A DNA stretch of 64,000 nucleotides. It comes from Sesamum alatum (lineage: Eukaryota > Streptophyta > Magnoliopsida > Lamiales > Pedaliaceae). Both the position numbers and the translations under genes were made by a program. The stretch spans positions 13,470,854 through 13,534,853 of the forward strand of contig JACGWO010000001.1 of assembly GCA_034509735.1 (NCBI GenBank), given 5' to 3'. This document shows, one piece after another, positions 23,391-33,981 of the stretch (positions are counted from its first letter, which is position 1; every line of letters starts with the position of its first letter). The notes beneath the pieces are model-generated. The model was not told the DNA's origin, searched no databases, and saw nothing but the letters and a program-made list of their open reading frames with translations.

Positions 23391-25238
23391 TCAGTGGCAC
23401 AATGTACATAATGTAGTATTATAGGTCATATTTTCTTCGGGCTGATTATTCCTCGAAAAACGAGAAAGCATTTCACGAAGTTCAATCATTCCGATAATAA
23501 ATCGGTGATGCATTTGCAAAGCCTCTTTGAAATTGGTTGGTGGAGGTTGCACACTTAAATGAAGGGCCTCTGCATATTGCTCCTGCACCAATTTTAAAAT
23601 AATGAATTTAAATCTAAGAGAAAAATGGGTGTAACATGAATCAAGTTTTATTGCACAACATACCACATGTTGTATTGTTGGTGCATGTCCAGGTTGATAA
23701 CCACTCTCTACATGTCTATCAGTAGATGATAAGACGAATCGACGAGTTATTCTACCATACCAATCCCAATATCTATTTTCTGTATCTCTTCCGTTGGAAA
23801 TGGGTGGTCGGCGCACAATCGTTTCATCTCGTCTACCCCATCTACTAACGTATATCGCGTGATGAGTCTCCCAATCTGTGCCCCCACGTGCTCTACGAGA
23901 AATGTTATGGAGGCTCATTTCTCGACTGTCTGTACCCTGTGGAATTTCTTGCCTCATTCCGAATTGACGAAGTACCCGTTCGGGATGATGCATTTCCACA
24001 ATGGCATAAAAGATTAGGGGACATATTGATGTCCACAACTGGGGGTTGAACTCATCTGAGTGGGCTAGAATGTTCTCCAAATTCATGTCGTACGACTGCC
24101 ATAGAAACTGAAATAAAAGCAAATATGTTAAATTAGTGGGTAATTAATATTCATAAATAAATATGCATAACGATGAGTCTTGTTTACCTGATTAGCCGTC
24201 ATGCTATCTAGCATATCTCTAAATACCCGGACAGTCCGCCGTACAGTGCGGGTGAAGTTATGTTTTTTGTTCCACGTTGCACCGTACGGTGGTATTGGAA
24301 GGAGCTGGTTATTATAAGTTTGTATTGGCCCCATCATTACACGTTCATCACCAAGACCGGGTGTCATTGGTGTGATACGCGACCAAGCCCAAATATGTAA
24401 AATAATAAGCTTGTTTCAAAAATAAAATATTGCAATAAGTTAGTTAATGACAAATATAAATATTTAATGTTACCTGCAATAACTGCAACGGGCCACCAAT
24501 TTGGGCTTTGCCTTTGGTGCTAGCATTGGATAATTCGCGGTACAAGAATGCGAGCACAGCACTGCCCCAGCTATAGTTTCGGGTGACGCCGATATCCTCT
24601 AATTTCTGAACATATAGTAATGATACCAGATGCCCGGATGAGTCAGGGAACATCACCCCACCGAAAAGAATTAATGCCATACAACGTGCGTATTGTACGA
24701 CATTGGGGAATAGTGTGTTATCATCAATTCTGATCGGTGTAATGTGACGCAAAATTGCGTTTATGGACACACGCGAACCCCTAAGTTCCCCTTCGTATGG
24801 CTGAAAGCCCAAGTAAAGAGCACAATATTCCTGCCATTCAATAGTATATCTCTCCTGATCCACTCCGGTGACGGCAAGTCCGTCTATTGGGAGTCCCCAA
24901 ATTATTTGAACATCTTGTAGGGTTATTGTCGCTTCCCCTACGGTGAAGTGAAACGTGTGTGTTTCGAGGCACCACCTCTCAACCAGTGTTGTGATAAGAT
25001 GCGCATCATACATAATTCTGCCGCATCGGTACACACCATAAAACCCCATTTCGTGTAGTACTGCCAACACCCTGTGAAGTGGGGCATGCTCTTGGAAGTG
25101 TGTCCAAAATGCACCATCCGCACGTCGTGCCTTTAAAGGTTCATCCAAATCGCAATCAATCACCTCATCAGACCTGTGTTGCCTTTGTGATGACAACACG
25201 GTTTCATCGCGTGGACCATACACTTGTCTTTTGTCCAT
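23391..25238 (-). CDS. Plant mobile domain (PMD / MAIN-like) protein, transposon-associated
   Basis: Exons 24474-25238, 24188-24409, 23664-24107 and 23391-23582 (minus) join in phase to about 540 residues. The PMD signature is visible: a VGEATITLQDVQIIWGLPIDG core at about residues 97-117, a YSWGSAVLAFLYRELSNA stretch, then an IWAWSRI motif at the start of exon 2. Such proteins occur in Mutator-like elements and as domesticated genes (MAIN/MAIL, phosphatase 7 long-form homologues). No phosphatase domain is present. At the usual exon 2 border (24394) the acceptor reads AT instead of AG; an AG 15 bp upstream (exon start 24409) keeps the frame and adds LIILH. The start is the first Met of a 255-codon exon. 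No transposase lies nearby, so whether it is element cargo or a host gene is open. Confidence 0.72.
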
Positions 25239-25429
25239 ATTTTACAATAGCTAACGTTTGGTGTAGAGTGAAAATATTTTAAAAATTACGATAAACTTCA
25301 GTGTAAACTCAAAGTGTTGGAAGAAATATAGGAGGTAACGTTTGGTGTAAAGGCATGTTACATCCACCTTATATAAACACATTCAATTGAAAATATATAT
25401 ATACATATAATATAGATATATATTGAAGA
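25239..25429. promoter_or_regulatory. Upstream region of the PMD gene
   Basis: About 190 bp between the PMD start codon and the hairpin cluster. The motif TAACGTTTGGTGTA occurs twice, near 25252 and 25338, about 86 bp apart. A TATA-like TTATATAAA on the plus strand lies near 25371. A promoter role is inferred from position only. Confidence 0.35.
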
Positions 25430-25662
25430 GGGTCACGGGTCTTTATAAAAAACCCGTGACCCAAAGTTGCACCAAGACTCGTCCTTGCTGCAAGGACGAG
25501 TCTTGCAAGACCAAGGCTGCAGCACAGGTCACGGCCTTGCTGTAGCAGCCCATGACCGAGTCTTGCTGCAGCCTTGCTGCAACAAGGGGTCACGAGCTTG
25601 CTTAAAGCAGTTCATGACTCAACAGTTCTTTTTTTTTTTTTTTTTAAATGAACGTATATGTA

Positions 25663-25703
<41 letters not shown>

Positions 25704-25811
25704 GAAAGAAAAAAGTTGAAGTCGAACTCAAAGAGTTCGACTTCGAAATTTATAAAAAAATAAAAATAAAAAAATGGTAAAAGTCGAACTCAAGAGTTCG
25801 ACTTTTACCAT
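25430..25811. repeat. Cluster of perfect hairpins beside the PMD gene
   Basis: Four perfect inverted repeats: 25430-25462 (11-bp stem, 11-nt loop), 25473-25505 (15-bp stem, 3-nt loop), 25718-25744 (12-bp stem, 3-nt loop) and 25774-25811 (18-bp stem, 2-nt loop). The last two share the core GTCGAACTC / GAGTTCGAC. The DNA between 25470 and 25620 is a patchwork of CTTGCTGCA and GTCACG/CATGAC motifs in both orientations. An (AAT)n tract lies at about 25664-25692. Confidence 0.9.
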
Positions 25812-26576
25812 TGTTGTTTATATTATATATTATAATTATTTTTTGTTATTTTTTTTAATTTTTTAATATTAATAAAATAAATAAACCTTCTTTTACCCTG
25901 ATTATTCTTTTATTAAATGTAACAATTGACAGGTCTAATGATGGGCAAGTCGGGGAAAGTTCATATTTGTGGCCGTGCAATATCGTAGCGGCTCGACTCA
26001 TAAACATGCTTACATATCCTTTGACCTATATATTTGAGTTATTTTTTGTGTGACTATAATTATTTTGTGATATTTAATTTTATTTAGGAATAATTATATT
26101 TACCTTCTCTAACCTATTGCCCTTATATATTGTAATATCCTCTAATGGCACTACGACTATATCTCCCCTAAATATCACACTTGATGTAAACCCTGTTTAT
26201 ATATGTAATCCAATCCCTGTTAAGTATATATACACATAATTTCATCATCACAACAAGCATATTTATCATCTCATCCACAAGATCATATACATATATCAAG
26301 TACAACAAAAATGGAACTATTATAATTAGTTCATATGCCATTCTCGCTTTTTTTTATTTATTTTATTAAACTTTTTCAAAATACTCATACGTCTTTTCTA
26401 ATTTTCTTAACTAATATAATTGATCCCAAATATTATATAAAGCTTCGATTTACTCCATTCAAGTTTTAATATGATCACAATTTAATCTATAATTTATCTA
26501 CTAATTAACTAAATTTAAAAAATAATTATCAATTAATCCCATAATTATGTATTAAAATTTGTGGGCATCACATATA
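25812..26576. other. Older repeat sequence (host for later insertions)
   Basis: The segment near 25930-26000 (GATGGGCAAGTCGGGGAAAG, TTCATATTTGTGGCCGTGCA) recurs at about 28242-28310 with changes, so both belong to one dispersed repeat. It has no identifiable coding frame. The remainder to 26576 is AT-rich without features. Confidence 0.6.
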
Positions 26577-27911
26577 TAAACCACCTTTGCCTTTTGACAA
26601 ATTACAGAAACCATTGTCAGCTTTTAAAACCAAAAAATGCACTTCTTGGCCGGGTCAAAGTTTAATATAACTTTTTTAAAGATAGAAATGCCCTCGGGGG
26701 TATTTTTGTAATTACCAAAAGGTAGAAGGGTGTCAAAGTAATATTTTTGGAGATGAGTAATGTGACCTCATATACTTTTTTTAATTATTTATACCAAATT
26801 TTAATTTAATTTAAATTATTTTATGAACTTTTTTTAATTAAATATCTATATAAAATTACACTTTGTAATAACTAAAATATTAAATTATTTAATTAATATA
26901 TTAATAAAAATTAGTTACTAAATTATAAATTTAAACTAAAAAAATTGTCACACTTGTGGAAATTATTTTAAATTACAAACATTAAAAGATTGTTTATCCT
27001 GTAATTTTATTTTTAACTAAATTCTACTTAAATTAATAAATGATACATATATATATACATATATGATTATATAGATACGTATATATTTATATATTTATAC
27101 ATACATATTTAGATGTTGGGCAAAGGCGGAGGAGAGCAAAGGCTGGGTGGAGGTGAGGGCGGGTGAAGGCGGGGCGGAGGTGAGGGCAAGCAAACGTGGA
27201 AAAAGTGTTGGGCGCAGACAGAGAGGCAATGGGGAGAGCGCAAGTTGGGCGAGGACGCAGGCAGGGGTTAGCAACGGTTGTTGCGTTGGGGAAGAAGGGA
27301 TAATTTTTTTAAAAAAAATAATTTAACAATTTAAAATACTTTTCAATAAATAAATTGTTTATTTTTAATAATTCTAATATGTTTGTAAAATCACATAATT
27401 TTTTTGAATTATAACTATTTCATTTTAATGAAATTTAATTATAAATAAAAATAGGATAAATAATCTTTTAATATTAAGAATTTTAAATAATTTATACAAC
27501 TGTGGTAATTGTTTATTTAAACTTATAACCTAATAGCTAATTATTAATACATTAATTGAATAATTTAATATTTTAATTATTAAAGCGTGTAATTTTATAT
27601 AGAAATTTAATTAAAAAATAATAATATAATTTAAACTTAAATTAAAAAATTGATATAAATAATAAAATAAATATACGAGGATCATATTACTCATCCCCAC
27701 AAACACTCTTTTGACACCCCTCGACCTTTTGGTAATTACAGAAACACCACAAATGATATTTTTGTCCTTAAAAAAATATATTAATGCTTGTCCCAGTCAA
27801 CATGGGCATTTTTGGATTTTAAAGACATCGGGGCTAATTTTTGTAAATTTTTAAAGACAGTATGGTTTGTATAAACAGACAATAGGTAAGAGTGTGTAAA
27901 TGTAATTATCC
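26577..27911. mobile_element. Long inverted-repeat element with a G-rich core
   Basis: The left arm (about 26577-27010) and right arm (about 27440-27911) are inverted copies over roughly 450 bp; for example AATTACCAAAAGGTAGAAGG at about 26713 faces CCTCGACCTTTTGGTAATTA at about 27718. The right end, AATTATCCC, is like the termini of the 9-bp-TSD MITEs; the left end is eroded and no target duplication was found. The core at about 27115-27300 is strongly G/purine-rich on the plus strand and unlike the AT-rich arms. No long ORF. Confidence 0.75.
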
Positions 27912-28442
27912 CTTTTGTTTATAGTTGTTGGAAAGTTTATATTTGTGAGCCATTATATATTTCTTTTGTGACTATATTTTTGTTGTGTGTTCTTCTTTGC
28001 AGCGCAAGGTTCTGAAATACAAACATTACCTTGTGGTTGTGAAATAACAGACAATTGTTTGGACACGAAAATAAAAGATGCTTCACCATAGTTGTTGAGA
28101 AAACTGCTGCTCCATTCTGTTTTCAGTTTTTCCTTCCCGATTTCTTGTTGCTTTTGATTTTCTATTTTAGTCTTGTTCGTGCTTTATTATTGTTTCATTT
28201 TCATATTTGTGCATGATCACATTTTTGCCCTAATAATTTGCAGGTCTGGTGATGGGCAAGTATTGGAAAGTTCATATTTGTGGCCGTGCAATGCCGTAGC
28301 GGCTAGACTATATATTTTGAGTTATTGTTTGTGTGACTATATCTTTTTTATGATCGTTAATTTTGTTTATGGTTGTTGGAAAGTTCATATTTGTGACCCA
28401 CTATATTTTTTTTGTGATTATATTTTGTTTGTGCTCTGCTTT
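27912..28442. other. Dispersed repeat flanking the CACTA element
   Basis: Contains TTTGCAGCGCAAGGTTCTGA at about 27999, found again at 31186 just beyond the CACTA element, and the GGCCGTGCAA repeat shared with about 25970. No gene is recognised. Confidence 0.55.
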
Positions 28443-28489
28443 CATTACAAAAAAATATGGGAATTACAATGGTAATAGGAACGATTTTT

Positions 28490-29180
28490 TTTTTTTTTTT
28501 TACTTTTGGAACGGTAAATAGATCACTGAATTCATTTGGATTGGTATTAGGAACGGTTCAGAAACGGGAGGCTATCCGTTGAAAGGAGAGGCATTCCTAA
28601 AAATTAGGAATGGGAACACGGCGACCGTTTCAATTTCGGAACGGTTTTGGGCATACAATTGTTTTACCGTTGCTAATTACCTTTATATGTATGAATATAT
28701 AATTTTTGTATTTGAAACACTTAATTAAATTTTGGAACGGTCATATCAAAAGTAAATCGCACAAATTGGAACGGTATTTAGAACACAGTTTGGAATTGTC
28801 AGCATAAGTTGCAGATACATTTTAGCACTGGTTCTGAAATACTGATTGGAACGGTCAGCTATACAAGTTAGGAAAGGTCACTGGAATACATTTTGAGACG
28901 GTCACTGAGAACGGATTTTGTACACCTAATTTGGAATACGACATTGGACCGATTTTTGGTATTGTATTTAGAACGAAAATCTAACTACGAAAGCATTAAA
29001 TTTGGAATACATGTAGGAACGGTTTGTCCCTACTTTAGAATTCGTTTTTATCCGCTTATAGGAACGGTTGTCACCTAATTTGAAATGGTTGTTTACCCGG
29101 TGATAGGAACGGTCACTTCTTTAAAACGGACAAAAATTGGAACGGTCTATATGCGCTTCATGTTCGTCTAAAGTACCGTT
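28490..29180. repeat. Left subterminal GGAACGGT repeat region of the CACTA element
   Basis: Well over ten copies of GGAACGGT or close variants, spaced some 20-60 bp, mostly in plus orientation. In CACTA elements such motifs bind the TNPA-type protein. Confidence 0.85.
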
Positions 29181-29453
29181 CATAAATAATGAATTATTAA
29201 TTTTTTTATAGTAATAATTATTATCGTTAAAATAAATATTAAATTATTAATAATATTTTGAATTTGGTTTTATAATTATTATTTAAATATGAGAAAATGC
29301 ATAATGTAGAAATAAAAATTATATTAAATAAGAATATTATCCAATTTAATTACAAAAATAAAAAATAAAAAATAAAAAAAGTCCTAAATCTACTCCTTGT
29401 CCCCCTCGTCCTGGTCCATCTCGTCAACGTCCGAAGAGGGGGTCTCTAGAAGG

Positions 29454-29798
29454 TCATGACGGGCCGGCGGGGGAGTGGTTGGTCTGTAGGGCCTTCATTA
29501 TGCCCATCATATCCACCATCATCTCCTCCAGCCAGACCATTCGATCCTCCAGGTTTGACGCTCGCACTGGCGGTGGCGGTGGTGATGGCGAGGTAACGGT
29601 CTGGCTGAGACCATGGGCCTCAGAACCAAGACCGAATACCCGGCCCTTGTTCTTTCCCCAAACTGCAGCCAACCACAACTCCTGCTCGGTCTGCGCCACC
29701 GAGCCCTCTGATTCGGCTGGACAATCCCCAGGATTGGCCGTGGCTTGAGACTGGTGATCCTCCAGCAACTTCTGGAACGTCTCTTGCAAAAATAGTAA

Positions 29799-29852
<54 letters not shown>

Positions 29853-30580
29853 TTTCAAACATTAAAAAATATAAATTGATAATATCTAACTTACCGCCAC
29901 CTCCGCTACCCTTGGCCCGCTCCAGCCGCCGCCGACATTTTTCTTGTAGCATCTGGAGAATAACTTCATCTGCTTCACTGGCCGGCCGAGCTGCTCCTAT
30001 TGTAAAAAGAAATGGGAAACAATTATTATAATTTAATTTAATAATGATAAATACTTTAAATAACATTAAATATCTTACCATCTTCCGCTTGTGCATACCG
30101 ACGGAGGCAAAACCCCTGCGGTACACAGTAGCGGATGCGGCTGGGTTGGCGGACCGGTTGGCCTTGTTCTTCGCGCACTCCTCCTTGAACTCTGGGGACT
30201 CCCAGTACAGCTAGAGCTGCCGCCAGACTTCGTTCGCCAGCCATAGAAGCTTCACCAGAGATTGTTTGGCGAGGACAAACTTCTTCCGGAGGAACTTCCC
30301 CGCCCAGATGTAGAAGATCTTGAACATGGCTTCGTCGTCGCAGTTCCACCAGTACGTCATCTGTATTAAAAGATATATATATATATATATATATACTTAG
30401 ATTGTTAAAATATTTAAAATAAAATTTTAATTGATAACTGAAATTAACCTTACCTTCAAACTTCGAACCAGAGATGTTGGTGCTCTGGCGGCACCTTGCG
30501 CAAACTGCCCCAAGGGTAGGGATAGTGTCCTCGCACCACCGCGTTGATGCGCTCGTGTACCTTCGGATCCATCCAGAAAT
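29454..30580 (-). pseudogene. Ptta/En/Spm-type plant transposon protein remnant (PF03004-like)
   Basis: Pieces in minus order. About 30447-30575 reads FWMDPKVHERINAVVRGHY, PYPWGSLRKVPPEHQHLWF. About 30083-30360 contains VWRQL-stop-LYWESPEF and NKANRSANPAA, the usual cap of this family, with an in-frame TAG near 30212. About 29895-29999 reads SEADEVILQMLQEK. 29454-29795 contains ELWLAAVWGKNKGRVFGLGS, the family hallmark, and a C-terminal coiled-coil-like stretch (LEDRMVWLEEMMVDMMGIM). Introns and at least one stop codon break it. It lies inside the CACTA element. An (AAT)n tract at 29803-29850 and an AT tract near 30370-30393 fall in its introns. Confidence 0.85.
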
Positions 30581-30664
30581 TATATAATAATTAGTGTGAC
30601 ATAAAAATAATAATTTAAATTACAAAAAATAGTAATCTTACAGTTGTAATATAGCCGTTATGGC

Positions 30665-31085
30665 ATATTAGGAACGGTATTAGTCACACAGAGTATGACC
30701 GTTCTTAATTGGAGCACAATTGGGAACGGTAATTGTAACAACACCGTATTTTCTATCTACCCACAATTTAGAACGGTCATTGCATTACATTTTTGTTCAT
30801 GGCGTAAAAGGGTCTCATTTAACACTACATATTGGAACGGTCAAGCAACCGGTCCAAATAGACCCGGGGTTTGGAACACATATAGGAACTGTCCTTGTTC
30901 CCGGTCGAGTAGCCGTTCCAACTTTCACACATGTATTCCAAATGGAATACCAAAATTTATCCGGTCCATTTTAGGAACGGTAATAGGTTTATATATTAGT
31001 ACACATATGTTGGCACATAAAGAGGAACGGTTGTGCCGTTCCTATACGTTTGTACTACAATTAACTCGAAAGTGACGTCATCAAC
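30665..31085. repeat. Right subterminal GGAACGGT repeat region of the CACTA element
   Basis: About eight plus-strand GGAACGGT copies with several reversed ACCGTTCC-type copies among them. They mirror the left subterminal block. Confidence 0.8.
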
Positions 31086-31188
31086 GATTTTCTGTTCCAT
31101 AACAGTTCCACTTACCATTCCAAATAGGAATGATCGACTATAATTGTTCCGATTCTCGTATTTTTTTTTTTTTTTTTTTGTAGTGTTT

Positions 31189-33446
31189 GCAGCGCAAGGT
31201 TCTGAAATACCAGTATTAATTTGTGACCCACTATATTTTTTTTTTTTTCTTTGTAACCCACTCTAACATGTAGTTCTATTTTAGTATGATTGAGTCTAAT
31301 CCAATTTAAAACTTCCTAAGTTGAATATAAGGATTTGTTTGTATAAAATCTTAATTATCATGAAAAAAAGTCAACAAGTTAGTGCAAGATTAACAAGATA
31401 GTCTATTATGGTGCTCAATGGCATATTTTATTTATAAATCACTTTTATCCTTCTTTTAGCCCATACATTAGTATATCAAAATTGTAACCAAATTTGATAA
31501 ATGTAACTATACACATACCTATATTAGTGGGGAAAAAATAATTACTTTATTATATTAAAATTATCAAAATACAGTTGAATATGCAATTGGTAATTACAAG
31601 CTATAAACATATAACAAATCAAAATAAAGTGAAATAAAATATTGCATTTTTAATTAAAAAATATTTAAATTTATTATGATAAATTATAAAATCATGAAAT
31701 CTCCATTTTAGCCGTTTAGCTACTGTCTATCCGAAAATTGAATTATATGTTTTGTACGTATTCAATTTTACTTTTATTTAAGGGTTTATTTGGTTGGGGT
31801 GCAAAGTATGTATAAGAAAAGTGGAAGTAGAAATGGATATATAAGAATAAGTCTAGTGTTTGGTTATGGAGAATAGATGGAGCGAAAGTAAACTATTTGT
31901 ATATGAAACCCTTCGAAGTCCAATTTTGTTTCTGTCCGAAATTGGGCGAAAAAATGAATGTATAAAGCCAAAAAGACAAAAAAATACATATTTTATTCTT
32001 ATTTGCTCTATTACCATGTACATATTTTCTCTAATTTTTTTTTCTCATTCCCGTTGATAATATTGGTACATAATCTTTGAAGAAAGATAACCAAATCACC
32101 AACGAAAGCGCTAAAGTCAATTTCTTCATTTAAGGACATTGATAGTAATTTTTATTTTATTTAAATTGAATAGTTTACAATAAATGAACAATACTTATTT
32201 TCATGAATATTTTTATTAATAAAAACTATTCTTGCTTTTATTTGATGAATATTTGTTTTAATAAAAAATATTCTTGTTCTTGTTTGATAAATATTTTTAT
32301 TAATACAATTTTTAAACTTTTGATATACTAGAAATGATTTTAGTTATAAGATTACTTTGTTTATTTTCTAATTCAAAATAAAGAGAAATGGCTAATACGT
32401 AAAATTACAAGATTAGTCTTTTCTTTTAAATTTATTTTACTGATACCAAATAAGGAGAAGTATTTAAGATTTACTCTCCTTCAAATTATACCAAATAATT
32501 TGAAAGAAAACTATTATTCTTTCTTTCCCCTTTCTCCTCCGACCTTCACTTTTCCTCCTCCTTTCACTTCTCATTTCCTCTCACTCAAACAGAACAAATT
32601 CAAAAATTATCTTATTGTGAGTGGCTTGTGATTAATTATTTTAAATAATAAAAATTACAACAGTCAACGTAGAGTTAATATTAAAATTGCGAAAAATTAA
32701 GCAATAGTTATTATTAAAATAGAGAAATAATCAAATTTCCCTAAGTTGTTGGAATCCCACTTTGCTGTCCTCCCAAACAAACCGAAAACGACTTTCAATA
32801 ATGTTCCTTCCACACTAGAACGTGTATGGAGATACAGTGTCGTCAAAGTCAAAACACGAGAAAAGAAAGAAAAACGATAAATAATATAAATAGAACCACA
32901 GTCTAACGCGGTGGCTCCGTCATCAATTGGGCGTGTGCCGGCCTAACGTCCGTTAAAAGTAATAACGTGATACTGGTACACCAAAACATGAAAAAATCAA
33001 TCTACAAAAGTCAATCCCAATTAAATCTCAAGGCCTTGTCTTAATTTGTCAATAATTTTCAAATACATTATATAAAATGTTGCGTTTTGTAACTCAATTA
33101 ATGCCCTGTTACTCAAAATATTATTATATGTTCTAGTTCAGTAAGTGTGTTAAAAATTTTATTTTAAAAATATATTTCGATAAAAAATCAGATATTGAGC
33201 GTATAAGCCATTTAAATTCTATATCTATAAATAATGTGGAACGCGTACTTATATTATCGATCATATTTTTAAGATTATCAATAAGGATAAATTAAATGTG
33301 ACGGGTGTAGTAATTATTTTTGTAATACAATAATACTCATTATTTTCTTTGATTTAAAATGTGTATTTTTTAAGAAATTATAACTTTAAAAGATTAGATA
33401 TATTTATGATAATAAAATAAGAAAAGCAATATATTACAATTTATTA
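31189..33446. other. AT-rich intergenic DNA with a probable MITE (about 31785-32600)
   Basis: Between about 31785 (GGGTTTATTTGGTTGGGGTG) and 32600 (CTCACTCAAACAGAAC) the ends are loosely inverted copies and resemble the element near 63027, which suggests an old PIF/Harbinger or hAT-type MITE. No target duplication was confirmed. From 32600 to 33446 no gene or repeat was recognised. Confidence 0.45.
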
Positions 33447-33774
33447 TTTATACTATTATAAAAAGAAACTCTTTTATTGTACCAATTTTTGAATGTCCCA
33501 ATTTATCTTATGATTCATTCATTTTTTTTAAAAAATATAATAATAATTTCACTATTTTTTAATAACTCCATAATTATAATTTATTTATTTTTCTCTTAAC
33601 TCACTACTCACGTTTTTATTAACTGACTCTATATATTTTTTTCTCATTAACTTCTTTATTTCTTATTTCTCCATAATACTATTGTTTTTTTTTTTATAAG
33701 TTTCTTTTTTTTTTTAATTTATATTATATTTATTTTTTATATACTCGTGAAAATCAACGTGCAACGGTATCTAA
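33447..33774 (+). mobile_element. Helitron-like element upstream of HEMA (328 bp)
   Basis: Starts TTTATACTATTATAAAAAGAA, the same head as the 474-bp family with TC changed to TT, and ends GTGCAACGGTATCTAA, a CTRR-type end followed by T. The internal sequence differs from the 474-bp family. It ends 207 bp before the HEMA start codon. Confidence 0.65.
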
Positions 33775-33981
33775 TTTATTTAAAAAGATTTTGGTATTGC
33801 CGGGTCAAATAATTTGAATCCGCAACCCAAAGTCGTTTGAAGGATTCGTTCAACCGAACCACCAAAACCCCCTTCTTTCCTCCATTCTTCCTCATTTCTA
33901 ACCTGCTCTGGTTTCCTACCAATAAAACTCGGAGTCCAGGAGCCATCTCGCCACCAAACCACTACCTATTCTTTTACACTG
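33775..33981 (+). promoter_or_regulatory. HEMA 5' leader / proximal promoter
   Basis: Only 207 bp separate the Helitron end from the HEMA start codon, including CT-rich DNA at about 33866-33900 that suits a plant 5' leader. The core promoter therefore lies within this stretch or within the Helitron. Confidence 0.5.

Larger units (their letters stand above)
28443..31185. mobile_element. CACTA (En/Spm) element, non-autonomous, 2743 bp
   Basis: Left end CATTACAAAAAAA (a one-base variant of CACTACAAAA), right end TTTTTTTTGTAGTG. The 3-bp target duplication TTT sits at 28440-28442 and 31186-31188. Removing the element rejoins GTGCTCTGCTTT to GCAGCGCAAGGTTC, which matches an empty paralogous site at about 27990-28015. 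Both subterminal regions are packed with GGAACGGT motifs. Inside, only remnants of a Ptta/En/Spm accessory protein remain; no DDE transposase (TNPD) was found. Confidence 0.93.

Noticed and set aside
24394..24409. PMD gene called a pseudogene because the expected acceptor is AT
   Set aside because: An AG 15 bp upstream keeps the reading frame and adds five residues, so loss of function is not shown.
29479..29748. 89-residue plus-strand frame in the CACTA element
   Set aside because: It is the reverse of the Ptta/En/Spm remnant, whose minus-strand reading has the family motif WGKNKGRVFGLGS.
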